Made by a program: the position numbers and the translations under genes. This document shows, in pieces, positions 14,562 to 23,672 of a stretch of DNA of 36,074 nt. This DNA is from Bacillota bacterium (GTDB lineage: Bacteria > Bacillota > Bacilli > Paenibacillales > NBRC-103111): positions 1 to 36,074 of the forward strand of contig JAEWMH010000229.1 of NCBI GenBank assembly GCA_023393235.1, read 5' to 3'. Numbering within the stretch: the first letter of the stretch is position 1; every line of letters starts with the position of its first letter. The notes below the pieces were generated by a model. The model made no database searches. It had not been told where the DNA came from and worked only from the letters and a program-made list of their open reading frames with translations.

Positions 14562-16191
14562 ATCCCGTTTCTCCCTCACGTGTTATGACAGCCTTCTCCC
14601 GCAGGGGAACTAAGATAAAAGTAGCGCCGATAATCAGCACACCCAGAATAGCCGCCGACCAATATAACCCGCCGTAGCCGTTCTCTGCAGCCCGTTTGGT
14701 CATCTCGGCAACACTCCGTACCACAACATCCCGTAAGCCCGGATCTTGAATGGAGCCCACCATCTGATTCATTTGGTCCGCATTGACCGCCCCCGAGCCG
14801 GCTGCCATCCGCTGCCCGATTTGGGCCAGCTCGCCCAGTGCCTCCTTGGATAATGAAGCTTGCGCAACATTGGCCTGCAGCACCTCCTGGAAGTCGGTTT
14901 TGAACAGATTCCCCATATTGGCATAGCCGCGGGCAATGAATCCGGCATAGATCGTGGGAGCGATCGTCATGCCCACTTGCCGGAGCAAGGATAAGGAGGC
15001 AAGGGCTGAGCCCTTATCGGACCTTAACCCTTCCGTCACCAGAATATTGAGAGGAGCGCCCAGAATAACGCCAATCCCGACGCCTGCAATCATACTGGAT
15101 ACAACGAACTGCCACTTCATCTCGATCCACAGCGGGAATAAGGCAAATCCGATGGCGGCAATCAGCCCGGAGACCAGAACGGCGAATATCGGCCCGCGTT
15201 TGGATACGAGGATGCCTCCCATCCCGGCGCCAATCCCCGCTGCCAAGGCAAGAGGGGTCATCCAGTAGCCCGATTTCTCCGCGGAGATGCCCAGCACATT
15301 CTCTGTGAATGCCGGAATAAAAATCATTCCCGCCAAAATTCCGCCGGATAAGGCGCCGATCAACAGCACCATCAAAAACCGGGGCTGACGGATCAGATGC
15401 ACCGGTAATATAGGGTCACTGTTTTCCTTACGTTCCAAGGCGGACTCATACAGCATCAACACCACGAACAATACGATGCCAGCACCCAAAAAGCCGGATA
15501 CCTCAAGCCTCCCGAAGCTTGCCCAGAAATCAATATCAATGTTGGTCAGGCCGTACATAATCGATAAAATGGCAAACGACAACAGAACCGTCCCCAACAG
15601 ATCCAACCTTCCTGGCGTCGGGTCCGCCGATTCCTCCAGCTTCATAAAGGCCAGCACCAGCAAAACAATGGCAATAGGCACATTAATCAGAAACAGAATA
15701 TGCCAGTTTCCTGTTAAGTCCAGCAGGAAAGAGCCGATGTTGGGCCCCAGCACCGCCGCAACCCCGTTCATCGCCCCCAACAGCCCTAAGTATTTGGCCT
15801 GCTTATCAGGCTCCACCGTACTTAAGATATGGGAGTTCCCGATAATAAAAATACCGCCGCCGCCAAGCGCTTGAATGAAGCGCGCGGCCAGATAGAAGCC
15901 GAAGGAGGGGCTTACCGCTACCAGAGTTGAGCCAAGTCCGAATAAAGCGATTTCAATAGCAAACAGCTTCTTTCTTCCGTACCGGTCGGACAGCTTCCCG
16001 ACAATGGGCAGGCTGATGGCCAATCCCAGGGTATAGATGGTAATCCCCCAAGCTCCCCAGTTATCGGTCACCTCGTAATACCGGTTGATGGTAGTCAGCG
16101 CAGAGCTGATAATTCCGTTATCCAGCTGCGCCATAAACACCCCGATGGAGAATAAAAGCAAAGCCCAGAATTGCGAAGATTTCTTGGCCAG
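14560..16191 (-). CDS. MFS transporter, DHA2 (EmrB/QacA) drug exporter type
   Basis: Proton-driven multidrug exporter with about 14 transmembrane segments, 543 aa from the chosen start. Motif A is GKLSDRYGRKKLF; the segment MNGVAAVLGPNIGSFLLD matches motif C of drug/H+ antiporters. A hydrophilic helical stretch near residues 430-500 precedes the last helix, as in the EmrB group. No ATG lies at the expected N-terminus. A CTG at 16191 (product begins LAKKSSQFW) has an excellent AGGGGGGAG ribosome binding site 5 nt upstream, while the TTG at 16161 has none, so I call CTG, the less usual start. Substrate unknown. Confidence 0.88.
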   Translation of the reverse strand: MAKKSSQFWALLLFSIGVFMAQLDNGIISSALTTINRYYEVTDNWGAWGITIYTLGLAISLPIVGKLSDRYGRKKLFAIEIALFGLGSTLVAVSPSFGFYLAARFIQALGGGGIFIIGNSHILSTVEPDKQAKYLGLLGAMNGVAAVLGPNIGSFLLDLTGNWHILFLINVPIAIVLLVLAFMKLEESADPTPGRLDLLGTVLLSFAILSIMYGLTNIDIDFWASFGRLEVSGFLGAGIVLFVVLMLYESALERKENSDPILPVHLIRQPRFLMVLLIGALSGGILAGMIFIPAFTENVLGISAEKSGYWMTPLALAAGIGAGMGGILVSKRGPIFAVLVSGLIAAIGFALFPLWIEMKWQFVVSSMIAGVGIGVILGAPLNILVTEGLRSDKGSALASLSLLRQVGMTIAPTIYAGFIARGYANMGNLFKTDFQEVLQANVAQASLSKEALGELAQIGQRMAAGSGAVNADQMNQMVGSIQDPGLRDVVVRSVAEMTKRAAENGYGGLYWSAAILGVLIIGATFILVPLREKAVITREGETG

Positions 16192-16229
16192 AGCGGCTCC
16201 CCCCTACAACAAATTCACTTTTCAGCTTG

Positions 16230-16258
16230 ATCTTACACCTTTGGCCCTCACCTTTCAA
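16230..16258 (-). promoter_or_regulatory. Sigma-A promoter of the MFS gene
   Basis: On the minus strand, -35 TTGAAA (16258-16253), a 17-bp spacer and -10 TAAGAT (16235-16230). Transcription would begin near 16223, about 30 nt before the CTG start. Confidence 0.6.
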
Positions 16259-16332
16259 ATCCTTTTCTCACGCAAGTAAAATTGGTTTAATACCCTCTTT
16301 CTGGGAATACTGCTAGTACAGGGGGGAGCATC

Positions 16333-17751
16333 ATGAAGCAGCTTATCTCACACCAACTCCAGCATAATATAGACCGGATGCTGTCCATCATGGGCAGCAG
16401 CAGCGATTTTATTGTCCGCGAAATCGTCATCCCCGGCGGCAAACGTGCTGCCCTCTTTTACCTGGATGGAATGGTCGATATGAAGATGCTCCAGAACAAT
16501 GTGATCTCATCCTTGCACGACCGGGCGGCCAATGAAACGGTCACGATCCAGATATTGAACGAAAGTGTTCTGGATGCCGGTGAGGTCACAACTGTTCTTT
16601 CTCTTGAAGACGCAGTTGAACAGATACTATCCGGTGGCCTTCTTATTATCCTCGATGGAATGGCAGAAGGCTCCATGATATCCTTGCCGGGATGGGAGGA
16701 ACGGAGCATCTCCGAATCCAAATCCCAGTCCACGATCAAAGGACCGCAGGATTCTTTCACCGAAACCTTGCGGACGAATACCACCTTAATCCGAAGGAGA
16801 ATAAAGGATTCCAGGGTACGGATCACCACAGTTAAAGTTGGCAGCAAGACGAAAACCGATATCGCAATTATGTATTTGCATGGTATTACCAATGAAGAAA
16901 TGGTTCAGCAGACCATCACCCGGCTCAACAGCATCAAGCTCGATGGGGTTTTGGATGGCCAATACTTGGAGGAATGCCTGCGGGAACAAAACATCAAAAC
17001 CATTTTCCCGATGTTGTTCAGCTCCGACCGTCCGGATACAGTGGCAGCCGGCATTATGGAGGGGAAGATCGCCATCATTGTGGACGGAACCCCTTTTGTC
17101 CTGCTTGCGCCGTCCTTGTTCGTGGATTTCTTCCAATCAGCCGAGGATTATTATCAATCCTATACCTATAGCAATGCCATCCGGATCCTGCGGTATATGT
17201 CTTTATTCATCTGCATGCTAGCCCCCTCCATCTACATTGCTCTTACCACGTATCATCAGGATATGCTGCCCACCGTGCTGCTGCTAAGCCTGGCCGCGCA
17301 GCGTGAGGGTGTCCCCTTCCCGGCATTCATTGAGGCATTAGTCATGGAGATTATCTTCGAAATATTACGGGAGGCGGGCATTAGAATGCCCCGGGCTATC
17401 GGGCAAACCGTATCAATCGTAGGGTCTATTGTGATTGGGCAAGCCGCGGTTGAAGCGGGTATTGTATCGGCTGTTATGGTTATTGTCGTGGCCATTACCG
17501 CCATTTCCAGCTTCGTCATCCCCTCCTATGCCATGTCTATTGCCATTCGCTTGCTCCGGTTTTGCTTCATGGGACTGGCGGCGGTTTTTGGCGCTTACGG
17601 GGTGACCGTGGGATTCATCATTCTCGTTGTCCATTTGAACAGCCTGCATTCTTTTGGCGTGCCTTACATGAGTCCGATCGCGCCGTATAACGCCCGCAAA
17701 CAACGCGATGCTATCTTACGCTTTCCGTTCAGGAGCAAGAATAATGGGTAA
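16333..17751 (+). CDS. Spore germinant receptor subunit A (GerA family)
   Basis: 472-aa subunit A of a Ger-type nutrient germinant receptor, placed in the inner spore membrane. A large N-terminal hydrophilic domain of about 270 residues is followed by several transmembrane segments. The family blocks APSIYIALTTYHQDMLPT and IRMPRAIGQTVSIVGSIVIG are present, with the C-terminal YMSPIAPYN. GGGGGGAG precedes the ATG. The first gene of an A-C-D-B operon, it overlaps the subunit C gene by 8 bp. Expression in the forespore under sigma-G is expected for the family, but I could not assign a clear sigma-G promoter. Confidence 0.95.
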   Translation: MKQLISHQLQHNIDRMLSIMGSSSDFIVREIVIPGGKRAALFYLDGMVDMKMLQNNVISSLHDRAANETVTIQILNESVLDAGEVTTVLSLEDAVEQILSGGLLIILDGMAEGSMISLPGWEERSISESKSQSTIKGPQDSFTETLRTNTTLIRRRIKDSRVRITTVKVGSKTKTDIAIMYLHGITNEEMVQQTITRLNSIKLDGVLDGQYLEECLREQNIKTIFPMLFSSDRPDTVAAGIMEGKIAIIVDGTPFVLLAPSLFVDFFQSAEDYYQSYTYSNAIRILRYMSLFICMLAPSIYIALTTYHQDMLPTVLLLSLAAQREGVPFPAFIEALVMEIIFEILREAGIRMPRAIGQTVSIVGSIVIGQAAVEAGIVSAVMVIVVAITAISSFVIPSYAMSIAIRLLRFCFMGLAAVFGAYGVTVGFIILVVHLNSLHSFGVPYMSPIAPYNARKQRDAILRFPFRSKNNG

Positions 17752-18970
17752 TGTGAACCGGTCCAATCGGAAACCAACCGAAAAGTTGATCTTGGCTTGG
17801 GCAGCCGTGGCGGTCCTGACGGTTATGCTGACAGGATGCTGGAACCGCAAGGAGCTGAATGAGCTGTCCATTGTGCTCGCTGTGGGGATTGATTCAGTCG
17901 GTGACCAATACGAGCTAAGCCTGCAGGTGGTAGACCCTTCACAGATGACCCGCAATAAAGTATCAGACCGTTCTCCTACGAGAGTGTATACAGAACGCGC
18001 CTCCACCCTGTTTGAAGCTTTCCGCAAGCTCACGACAATGGCCTCCCGTAGAATGTACTTCTCTCATTTGCAATTCGTCATATTTGATGAGAAAACCGCA
18101 AAGAACGGTATCAAAAGTGTATTGGATATGCTGTTCCGTGATCATGAACTCCGTCCGGATTTTCACTTGGCCATTGCCCGGAAGCATACGGCGAAGGACA
18201 TTATTTCCTTTGTGACGCCATCCGAGGTTCTTCCGGCTCTGGACCTGAGTAAATCCTTAAAGATATCGGAAAAATTATGGGCGCCTACCACGGCGGTGAA
18301 TGTCCTGGATATTATGCAAAGCCTTACTGAGACCGGCATAGAGCCGGTACTAACCGGAATAGAGCTGATTGGAAATTCGAAGAAGGGACTGTCGCTGGAC
18401 AATGTGAAGCAGCCCGCCACACATGCAAGCTATGCCTACACAGGAGTCGGCGTCTTCCGCGGGGACCGTCTGGTTGGTTGGCTGAATGAATCGGACAGCA
18501 AAGCCTTAACTTATTTATCCAATAAGGTCGCCAGCACTGCAGCCATAGTCCCCTACCCCGAGTTGGATGGAGTATTTGCCGTGGAAGTCACTCACTCCCA
18601 CATTAAAACCATACCGCTGGTGAAGGAGAACAAACCGGGCATCCGTCTGGAGGTTTTTATTGAGGTGAATCTTGCAGAGGTTCAATGCCAAGCAGATATC
18701 ACAGACGAAGCAACGTTTATAGACATGCAACGGGCGGCTTCGGAGGAGTTAAAGAGGGTTCTGTTAAACGGTGTTCACCACGCTCAGCATTACTACAGCT
18801 CGGACATCTTTGGTTTTGGGGAAGCCTTCCACCGGAAGTATCCGGAAATGTGGAAAGAGTGGAAAGGGGAATGGACGCAAATGTTTAACCAGCTTCCTGT
18901 GGAAATTCAGATGCATTACAACTTGCGCCGTAACGGTAAAATTATGAACCCTATCGAAAATATCCCGTAA
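17744..18970 (+). CDS. Spore germinant receptor subunit C (GerC lipoprotein)
   Basis: 408-aa lipoprotein subunit of the germinant receptor. It has a signal sequence with lipobox LTGC (Cys32), then WNRKELNELSIVLAVGID, the typical start of mature Ger(x)C proteins, and a C-terminal Ger(x)C domain. The start at 17744 follows AGGAG at 8 nt and overlaps the end of the subunit A gene. An earlier in-frame ATG at 17708 would place 12 unlikely residues before the signal peptide. Confidence 0.94.
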   Translation: MGNVNRSNRKPTEKLILAWAAVAVLTVMLTGCWNRKELNELSIVLAVGIDSVGDQYELSLQVVDPSQMTRNKVSDRSPTRVYTERASTLFEAFRKLTTMASRRMYFSHLQFVIFDEKTAKNGIKSVLDMLFRDHELRPDFHLAIARKHTAKDIISFVTPSEVLPALDLSKSLKISEKLWAPTTAVNVLDIMQSLTETGIEPVLTGIELIGNSKKGLSLDNVKQPATHASYAYTGVGVFRGDRLVGWLNESDSKALTYLSNKVASTAAIVPYPELDGVFAVEVTHSHIKTIPLVKENKPGIRLEVFIEVNLAEVQCQADITDEATFIDMQRAASEELKRVLLNGVHHAQHYYSSDIFGFGEAFHRKYPEMWKEWKGEWTQMFNQLPVEIQMHYNLRRNGKIMNPIENIP

Positions 18971-18988
18971 AGGAGGAGTGAAAACCAT

Positions 18989-19216
18989 ATGCTGGCCGGG
19001 GTGCTTGTGATTTCCCTAATCGCCGTGGTGATAGAATACCGTACGTTAATTAAAAACAACCGGAGGCGGGAAGTCACGGTGAGCGCAATTCTCATGCTGG
19101 GAGCTATCCTGCTCGGCCTCCTCCGATTATTGAGAATTCCCATTCCCAGCCCGCTGTTGGTTATCCGTTGGATTTTCCAGCCGGCAAGTCAGCTTCTGAA
19201 TAAGTGGCTGTCTTGA
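18989..19216 (+). CDS. Small two-helix germinant receptor subunit D
   Basis: 75-aa protein with two predicted transmembrane segments (about residues 2-16 and 30-50) around a basic hydrophilic turn KNNRRREV. AAGGAGGAG precedes the ATG. It sits between the C and B genes of the receptor operon. Small two-helix D subunits of this size are known in some Bacillus receptor operons and modulate receptor activity. The assignment rests on size, topology and position rather than on a strong motif. Confidence 0.8.
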   Translation: MLAGVLVISLIAVVIEYRTLIKNNRRREVTVSAILMLGAILLGLLRLLRIPIPSPLLVIRWIFQPASQLLNKWLS

Positions 19217-19230
19217 ACATGGAGGTTTGA

Positions 19231-20337
19231 ATGAATAAGCAGAAGTTAACCGCAAGGCAGGCGACATTCTGGTTTGTGATGTACCAAGTGGGAAGTGCTT
19301 ATCTCATTCTCCCCACATCTATCATAAAAACCGCCAAACAAGATGCTTGGTTATCGGTTCTTGTTTCACTGGCAATTAACTTTGTAGTGATACCTTTATA
19401 TGCTGCCATCGCCAATCAAATGAACGGCAAACCGCTAGTTACGTATATGGACACTCTCCTTGGCAAATGGGCCGGCAGAAGTTTTACCATTCTTTTCATT
19501 TTATCCGTCCCGTTTCTAATCTTCATTTTGACCCTCCGGAATATGGGAGACTTTATCTCCACCTCCATCATGCCGGAAACTCCGGAGGAAGCGGTATATG
19601 CATTGATGCTTATTGCCGTTTATTGTGTGGTACGGGCCGGGGCGGCAGTCATCGGACGCTCAGCAGAAACTCTGTTTGTAATTATACCCTTGCTGTTTCT
19701 GGTTGTGTGCATTTCGCTGCTCCCCGAGGTTCAAATTAAGCATCTTTTGCCGGTATTTGAATTTGGCTGGAAGCCAATCGTACGGGCTTCTTTTCTATTG
19801 CTGTCCTTCCCGTATTTGGAGACCTTTTTATTTTTGTTTTTGCTTCCGAATGTAGGCAACCCTCAGACTTGGAAAAAGATTGTGATCCGCAGCTCCCTGT
19901 TTAGCGGTAGCCTTTACGTAGTCATGGTGCTATTAGTCACGGCAGTGTTGGGTGAAAGCGTGGCATCGGATCTGACCTATTCCAGCTATTTTGTTGTCCG
20001 CACAATCAGCATCGGAGATTTCATCCAGCGGTTCGAAATTGTTATTGCGATTTTCTGGTACATCTCTATATTTTTTCGGCTGGCCCTACTCATCTTTATT
20101 ACGGTTCATGGCTTGGGATCTGTGTTTCGATTACAGGATGCTACTTCCTTATTGATTCCTGTATTGCTTATTGCCTTGGTTATGGCTCATTTCATGTGGC
20201 CCAATACTATCTTTTTGGTAGATTTTTTTCAAATCTGGCCCTTATATGCGATGGTTTTCGGAGTTGCGGTTCCTCTGGTCATCTGGTTGCTTGGCCGGAT
20301 GAAGCAGTCAAGAAGCCACAGAAAACCTCGCATATAG
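19231..20337 (+). CDS. Spore germinant receptor subunit B (GerB family)
   Basis: 368-aa integral membrane subunit, related to amino acid/polyamine permeases, with about ten transmembrane helices. The N-terminal LTARQATFWFVMYQVGSAYLI, SIIKTAKQDAWLSVLVS and the segment LSFPYLETFLFLFLLP are GerB/Spore_permease features. It is thought to bind the nutrient germinant. GGAGG lies 6 nt before the ATG. The operon ends with a terminator just after the stop. Confidence 0.94.
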   Translation: MNKQKLTARQATFWFVMYQVGSAYLILPTSIIKTAKQDAWLSVLVSLAINFVVIPLYAAIANQMNGKPLVTYMDTLLGKWAGRSFTILFILSVPFLIFILTLRNMGDFISTSIMPETPEEAVYALMLIAVYCVVRAGAAVIGRSAETLFVIIPLLFLVVCISLLPEVQIKHLLPVFEFGWKPIVRASFLLLSFPYLETFLFLFLLPNVGNPQTWKKIVIRSSLFSGSLYVVMVLLVTAVLGESVASDLTYSSYFVVRTISIGDFIQRFEIVIAIFWYISIFFRLALLIFITVHGLGSVFRLQDATSLLIPVLLIALVMAHFMWPNTIFLVDFFQIWPLYAMVFGVAVPLVIWLLGRMKQSRSHRKPRI

Positions 20338-20365
20338 AAAAAGGCACTCCGGAGAGTACCTTTTC
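20338..20365. terminator. Bidirectional terminator after the germination operon
   Basis: AAAAGGCACTC pairs with GAGTACCTTTT around loop CGGA, with one internal mismatch. Four T follow on the plus strand and five on the minus strand. It lies between convergent gerB-like and ddh genes. Confidence 0.75.
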
Positions 20366-20392
20366 GCTTTATTTGTATAGATGAAGCAAAGA

Positions 20393-21373
20393 TTACAACA
20401 GCTCGCGCCGAAGCTCCTCAGCCGATTTCGGGGACAAATACGCCAGCGGGATATCGAATACCGTCTTCGCTCCGGTTTGCCCCTCTTGGCTCATCCGGTA
20501 AGCCGCCCGGGCATACGCCACTAATACACTGGCGGTAAAGCCGGGGTTGCTCTCCAGCTTCAGGCTGAATTCGATGAGCTGCCGTTTGCCTTGGCCTGTC
20601 ACCCCGCTGCGGATCACAAAGCCGCCATGCGGCATTTCATCATGCTCGTTCTTCAGCTGTTCCTCCGTGATGAAGGTCACCGTAGTGTTATAATCCGCGA
20701 AATAATTGGGCATGGATTCGATGGTATGGCGGATTTCATCCAGGTCCGCACCCTCTTCGGCCACCACATAGCATTCCCGCTTATGCTTCTCCCGCGTAGC
20801 TAATTCCGGCGTTTCCCCGGAACGGATACGCTGGATCACCTCTTCTACCGGCACCGTATATTGGACTCCGCCCTTTACACCCGGTACGCGGCGGATAGCG
20901 TCGGAATGGCCTTGGCTGACCCCCGTGCCCCAGAATGTATAATCCGTTCCTTCCGGAAGAATGGACTGGCCCAGCAGTCGGTTCATCGAGAACAATCCGG
21001 GGTCCCAGCCTGTGGAAATCACGCTGACCATCCCCTTCTCTTTTGCCGCAGCGTCCACAACATTGAAGAACTCCGGAATTTTCGCATGGGTATCGAAGCT
21101 GTCCACTGTATTGAACATACGGGCCATCGCGGGCGTTTGCTCCGGAAGATCCGTTGCAGACCCGCCGCACATAATCATCACATCGATGACTCCCACATAT
21201 TGCTCCGCAAGAGAGATATGCTCGAACTTCGCATTTCCGCCCTCCGCTTTCATCTGCTCCGGCTGTCTGCGTGTGAATATGGCAACCAGCTCCATATCCG
21301 GATTCTGGGCAATCGCTTGCTGAACACCCTTGCCAAGGTTACCGTAGCCTACAATCCCAACCTTCATTGTCAT
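20393..21373 (-). CDS. ddh: meso-Diaminopimelate D-dehydrogenase
   Basis: 326-aa NADPH-dependent enzyme that makes meso-diaminopimelate in one step from tetrahydrodipicolinate and ammonia, bypassing the four-step succinyl or acetyl route to lysine and peptidoglycan. The N-terminal dinucleotide fold carries GYGNLG (residues 9-14). Family blocks CGGSATDLPEQ, STGWDPGLFSMNR, WGTGVSQGHSDAIRR and the C-terminal NPGFTASVLVAYARAA are present. ATG 21373 follows AAGGAG; a second ATG two codons later is also possible. Length agrees with the Corynebacterium enzyme of about 320 aa. murE lies 4.5 kb away. Confidence 0.95.
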   Translation of the reverse strand: MTMKVGIVGYGNLGKGVQQAIAQNPDMELVAIFTRRQPEQMKAEGGNAKFEHISLAEQYVGVIDVMIMCGGSATDLPEQTPAMARMFNTVDSFDTHAKIPEFFNVVDAAAKEKGMVSVISTGWDPGLFSMNRLLGQSILPEGTDYTFWGTGVSQGHSDAIRRVPGVKGGVQYTVPVEEVIQRIRSGETPELATREKHKRECYVVAEEGADLDEIRHTIESMPNYFADYNTTVTFITEEQLKNEHDEMPHGGFVIRSGVTGQGKRQLIEFSLKLESNPGFTASVLVAYARAAYRMSQEGQTGAKTVFDIPLAYLSPKSAEELRRELL

Positions 21374-21494
21374 TTTCCAGTAGCTCCTTTTCATTCAATA
21401 GGTGTGACGTATCTTAGTATACCTCAATATTACGTATGATGTCAGGTTCATGGCTGATAAAAAGCCATTGCTAAATGAAATAAGCCATGATAGA

Positions 21495-21529
21495 CAACAA
21501 CCCCTCCTGCGGCGCGGAAGGGGTTGTTG
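21495..21529 (-). terminator. Hairpin downstream of the DEAD-box helicase gene
   Basis: CAACAACCCCT pairs perfectly with AGGGGTTGTTG around a GC-rich 13-nt loop, 30 bp after the helicase stop. Neither side has a T-run, so it may act as a 3'-end-stabilising hairpin or a weak terminator. Confidence 0.5.
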
Positions 21530-21558
21530 CTTAGTCTGTATCTATTTCCAGCATGTGC

Positions 21559-22821
21559 TTACCGTCTGCGGTAACGTCCGCCGGCTTCGCTGCCGGACTT
21601 GCGGGCTCCATCCTTGGAAGGTGCCCTGTTGGCTTTGTTGGTTTTTGCTGCTGCCACGGGCGCCGCAGGAGCCGGCTTCTCCATGGTCATCGGGTAAGGA
21701 TGATCGGCAATCACCGGGATTTTCTGCTTCGTGAGCTTCTCGATATCCTTCAGATACGGAATTTCCTCATCCTCGCAGAAGGAAATGGCAACCCCGCTCA
21801 AGCCTGCACGTCCTGTACGGCCAATCCGGTGGACATAGGTCTCCGGGATGTTCGGCAGGTTATAGTTAATCACGTGGGACAGCTCGTCAATATCGATGCC
21901 CCGGGCTGCAATGTCGGTTGCGACCAGCAGGCGGGTGACGCCGTTTTTGAAGTTATTCAGCGCCGCTTGGCGGGCATTCTGTGATTTATCGCCATGAATA
22001 GCCTGCGCCGTAATCTTCACCTTGGTCAAGCCGCGCACCAGCCGGTCAGCGCCGTGCTTCGTCCGGGTGAACACCAGCGCGCTGGTGATGGATTTATCCT
22101 GCAGCAGATCGATGAGGAGCGGCAGCTTATTCGGCTTGTCCACGTAATAGAGCATCTGCTTGATTCTCTCCACCGTTGTGGAGGCAGGGGTAACCTCAAT
22201 TTTGACCGGATTCTTCAACAGGGAGTTGACCAGGGACATAATCTCCGGCGGCATCGTGGCCGAGAAGAACAACGTCTGCCGCTTGGCGGGCAGCTTGGCA
22301 ATAATCCGCTTCATATCATGAATGAACCCCATGTCCAGCATCCGGTCGGCCTCGTCCAGCACCAGAATCTGCACATGACGCAGGTCCACAAATCCTTGGT
22401 TCATCAGGTCGATCAGCCGCCCTGGGGTGGCAATCAGAATGTCCGTGCCCTGGGCCAGCAGCTGCTCCTGGGCTCTCTGGGAAACCCCGCCCACAATCAC
22501 GCCGCAGCGCAGATTCGTGAAGCTGGCGTAAGCCTTGGCGTTGTCAGCAATCTGGATGGCCAGCTCGCGGGTAGGGGTCAAAATCAACGAACGGATGACG
22601 CGTTTGCCGCTGGGGCGCCCTTGCTGGATGCTCAGCAGCTGAATGATCGGCAGCAGGAACGCCGCGGTTTTGCCGGTTCCCGTCTGGGCGCAGCCGAACA
22701 GGTCCCGGCCTTCCAGCGCAGGGGGGATGGCTTGCTCCTGGATCGGCGTAGGCTGCGTATATTGCTGCTTGGTTATAGCTTTCATAATCGGGGGAATCAA
22801 CTGCAATTGTTCGAATGTCAT
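21559..22821 (-). CDS. DEAD-box ATP-dependent RNA helicase (RhlE/CshA-like)
   Basis: 420-aa RNA helicase for ribosome assembly or RNA decay in the cytoplasm. Motifs in order: Q-motif PTPIQEQAI, AQTGTGKT (45-52), PTRELA, GG, TPGR, DEAD in VLDEADRMLDMGF, SAT, then LVATDIAARGID and HRIGRTGR in the second RecA domain. The C-terminus is a short basic, Ala/Pro-rich tail ending in GGRYRRR, typical of RhlE-type proteins. AAAGGAGAG precedes the ATG. The exact subfamily is uncertain. Confidence 0.95.
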   Translation of the reverse strand: MTFEQLQLIPPIMKAITKQQYTQPTPIQEQAIPPALEGRDLFGCAQTGTGKTAAFLLPIIQLLSIQQGRPSGKRVIRSLILTPTRELAIQIADNAKAYASFTNLRCGVIVGGVSQRAQEQLLAQGTDILIATPGRLIDLMNQGFVDLRHVQILVLDEADRMLDMGFIHDMKRIIAKLPAKRQTLFFSATMPPEIMSLVNSLLKNPVKIEVTPASTTVERIKQMLYYVDKPNKLPLLIDLLQDKSITSALVFTRTKHGADRLVRGLTKVKITAQAIHGDKSQNARQAALNNFKNGVTRLLVATDIAARGIDIDELSHVINYNLPNIPETYVHRIGRTGRAGLSGVAISFCEDEEIPYLKDIEKLTKQKIPVIADHPYPMTMEKPAPAAPVAAAKTNKANRAPSKDGARKSGSEAGGRYRRR

Positions 22822-22888
22822 AAGCTCTCCTTTAAGTAGCCGCCGTTAATCCATCAGCGCCTATACAAGCATTATACCTTATTCGGCG

Positions 22889-23572
22889 CTACTTCTCCTC
22901 CTGCTCCTTTATCACCTGTTCGATTCCCAAAAGAATGACCTTCAGGCCAAACTCAAAGGCCCTGTCGGTTCCCATCAGCTCGAACAGCCCGTTGGTGAAC
23001 ATCCTCCGGAACAGTCCTGCATCCTTATCGCTCATGGAATCCAGCAGCCGCACTATCTCCTCGCCCGGAAGCGCCCCATGGTCATGAAGCATCTCGGAAA
23101 CACTGCGCTCATGCTGGTAATGGTCCAGAACGAAATAGTAAACATAATTCACCAGGGTGGTAACCACCTGCATTTTTTGCTCCAGCTCCAGAGGCGTGGC
23201 TTCTACACAAAGCAGCATGCGGTTGGTGAAGCGGATGATGTCCGGCTCATGGGGCAGCGTCATCATCATCAGCTGGGTGGAGCAGGGATAGCGGCTTAGC
23301 ACACTGCGTACCGTTACCGCAAGGCCCGTGAGCTGCTCCTTCCAGTCCCCCTCGGAGTGGAACTCCTCCAGGATAATCCCCGATACCTGATTGGCCAGAC
23401 GCTGGTAGAGGCGTTGCTTACTTTTGAAATACCAGTATAAAGAAGGAGCCTGAATCCCCAGCCTGTCGGCCAGACGCCTCATGCTGAACTTCTCGATGCT
23501 CTCCTCCCCAAGAAGCACCCACGAGGCTTCCAGAATCTTTTCCTCCGAAATCTGAGGCTGCTGTTTTTTCAT
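22889..23572 (-). CDS. TetR-family regulator, divergent from MATE exporter
   Basis: 227-aa repressor. The N-terminal helix-turn-helix (about residues 10-55) contains KFSMRRLADRLGIQAPSLYWYF, a typical TetR recognition helix, and the all-helical ligand domain is long, as in the tetracycline-repressor class. ATG 23572 follows GGGCGG; the open frame reaches further but has no better start. Three CTAAC-N3-GT(A/T)AG sites lie in the gap to the MATE gene, placed on both promoters, so autoregulation and repression of the exporter are likely. Ligand unknown. Confidence 0.88.
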   Translation of the reverse strand: MKKQQPQISEEKILEASWVLLGEESIEKFSMRRLADRLGIQAPSLYWYFKSKQRLYQRLANQVSGIILEEFHSEGDWKEQLTGLAVTVRSVLSRYPCSTQLMMMTLPHEPDIIRFTNRMLLCVEATPLELEQKMQVVTTLVNYVYYFVLDHYQHERSVSEMLHDHGALPGEEIVRLLDSMSDKDAGLFRRMFTNGLFELMGTDRAFEFGLKVILLGIEQVIKEQEEK

Positions 23573-23587
23573 CGTATCCGCCCTTTT

Positions 23588-23672
23588 ATCTAACAGTGTA
23601 AGTTTGTACTTTACAAGACCATAGGTCCATGATATCATCTAACACTGTAAGGTTCAATCTAACACCGTTAGA
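23588..23672. promoter_or_regulatory. Divergent tetR/MATE promoters with three TetR operators
   Basis: Operators: CTAACAGTGTAAG (23590-23602), CTAACACTGTAAG (23639-23651) and the fully palindromic TCTAACACCGTTAGA (23658-23672). MATE promoter: TTTACA (23610-23615), 17 bp, TATCAT (23633-23638). tetR promoter on the minus strand: TTGTAA (23616-23611), 17 bp, TTAGAT (23593-23588). The -35 boxes overlap. The first operator covers the tetR -10, and the other two sit just after the MATE -10. Confidence 0.82.

Noticed and set aside
16262..16332. Sigma-G promoter for the germination operon
   Set aside because: Several A/T-rich boxes exist, but none showed a convincing -35/-10 pair at the proper spacing.
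21994..22839. 281-codon open frame opposite the DEAD-box helicase
   Set aside because: Composition is rich in Gln, His and Arg with no domain, and the opposite frame has every helicase motif.
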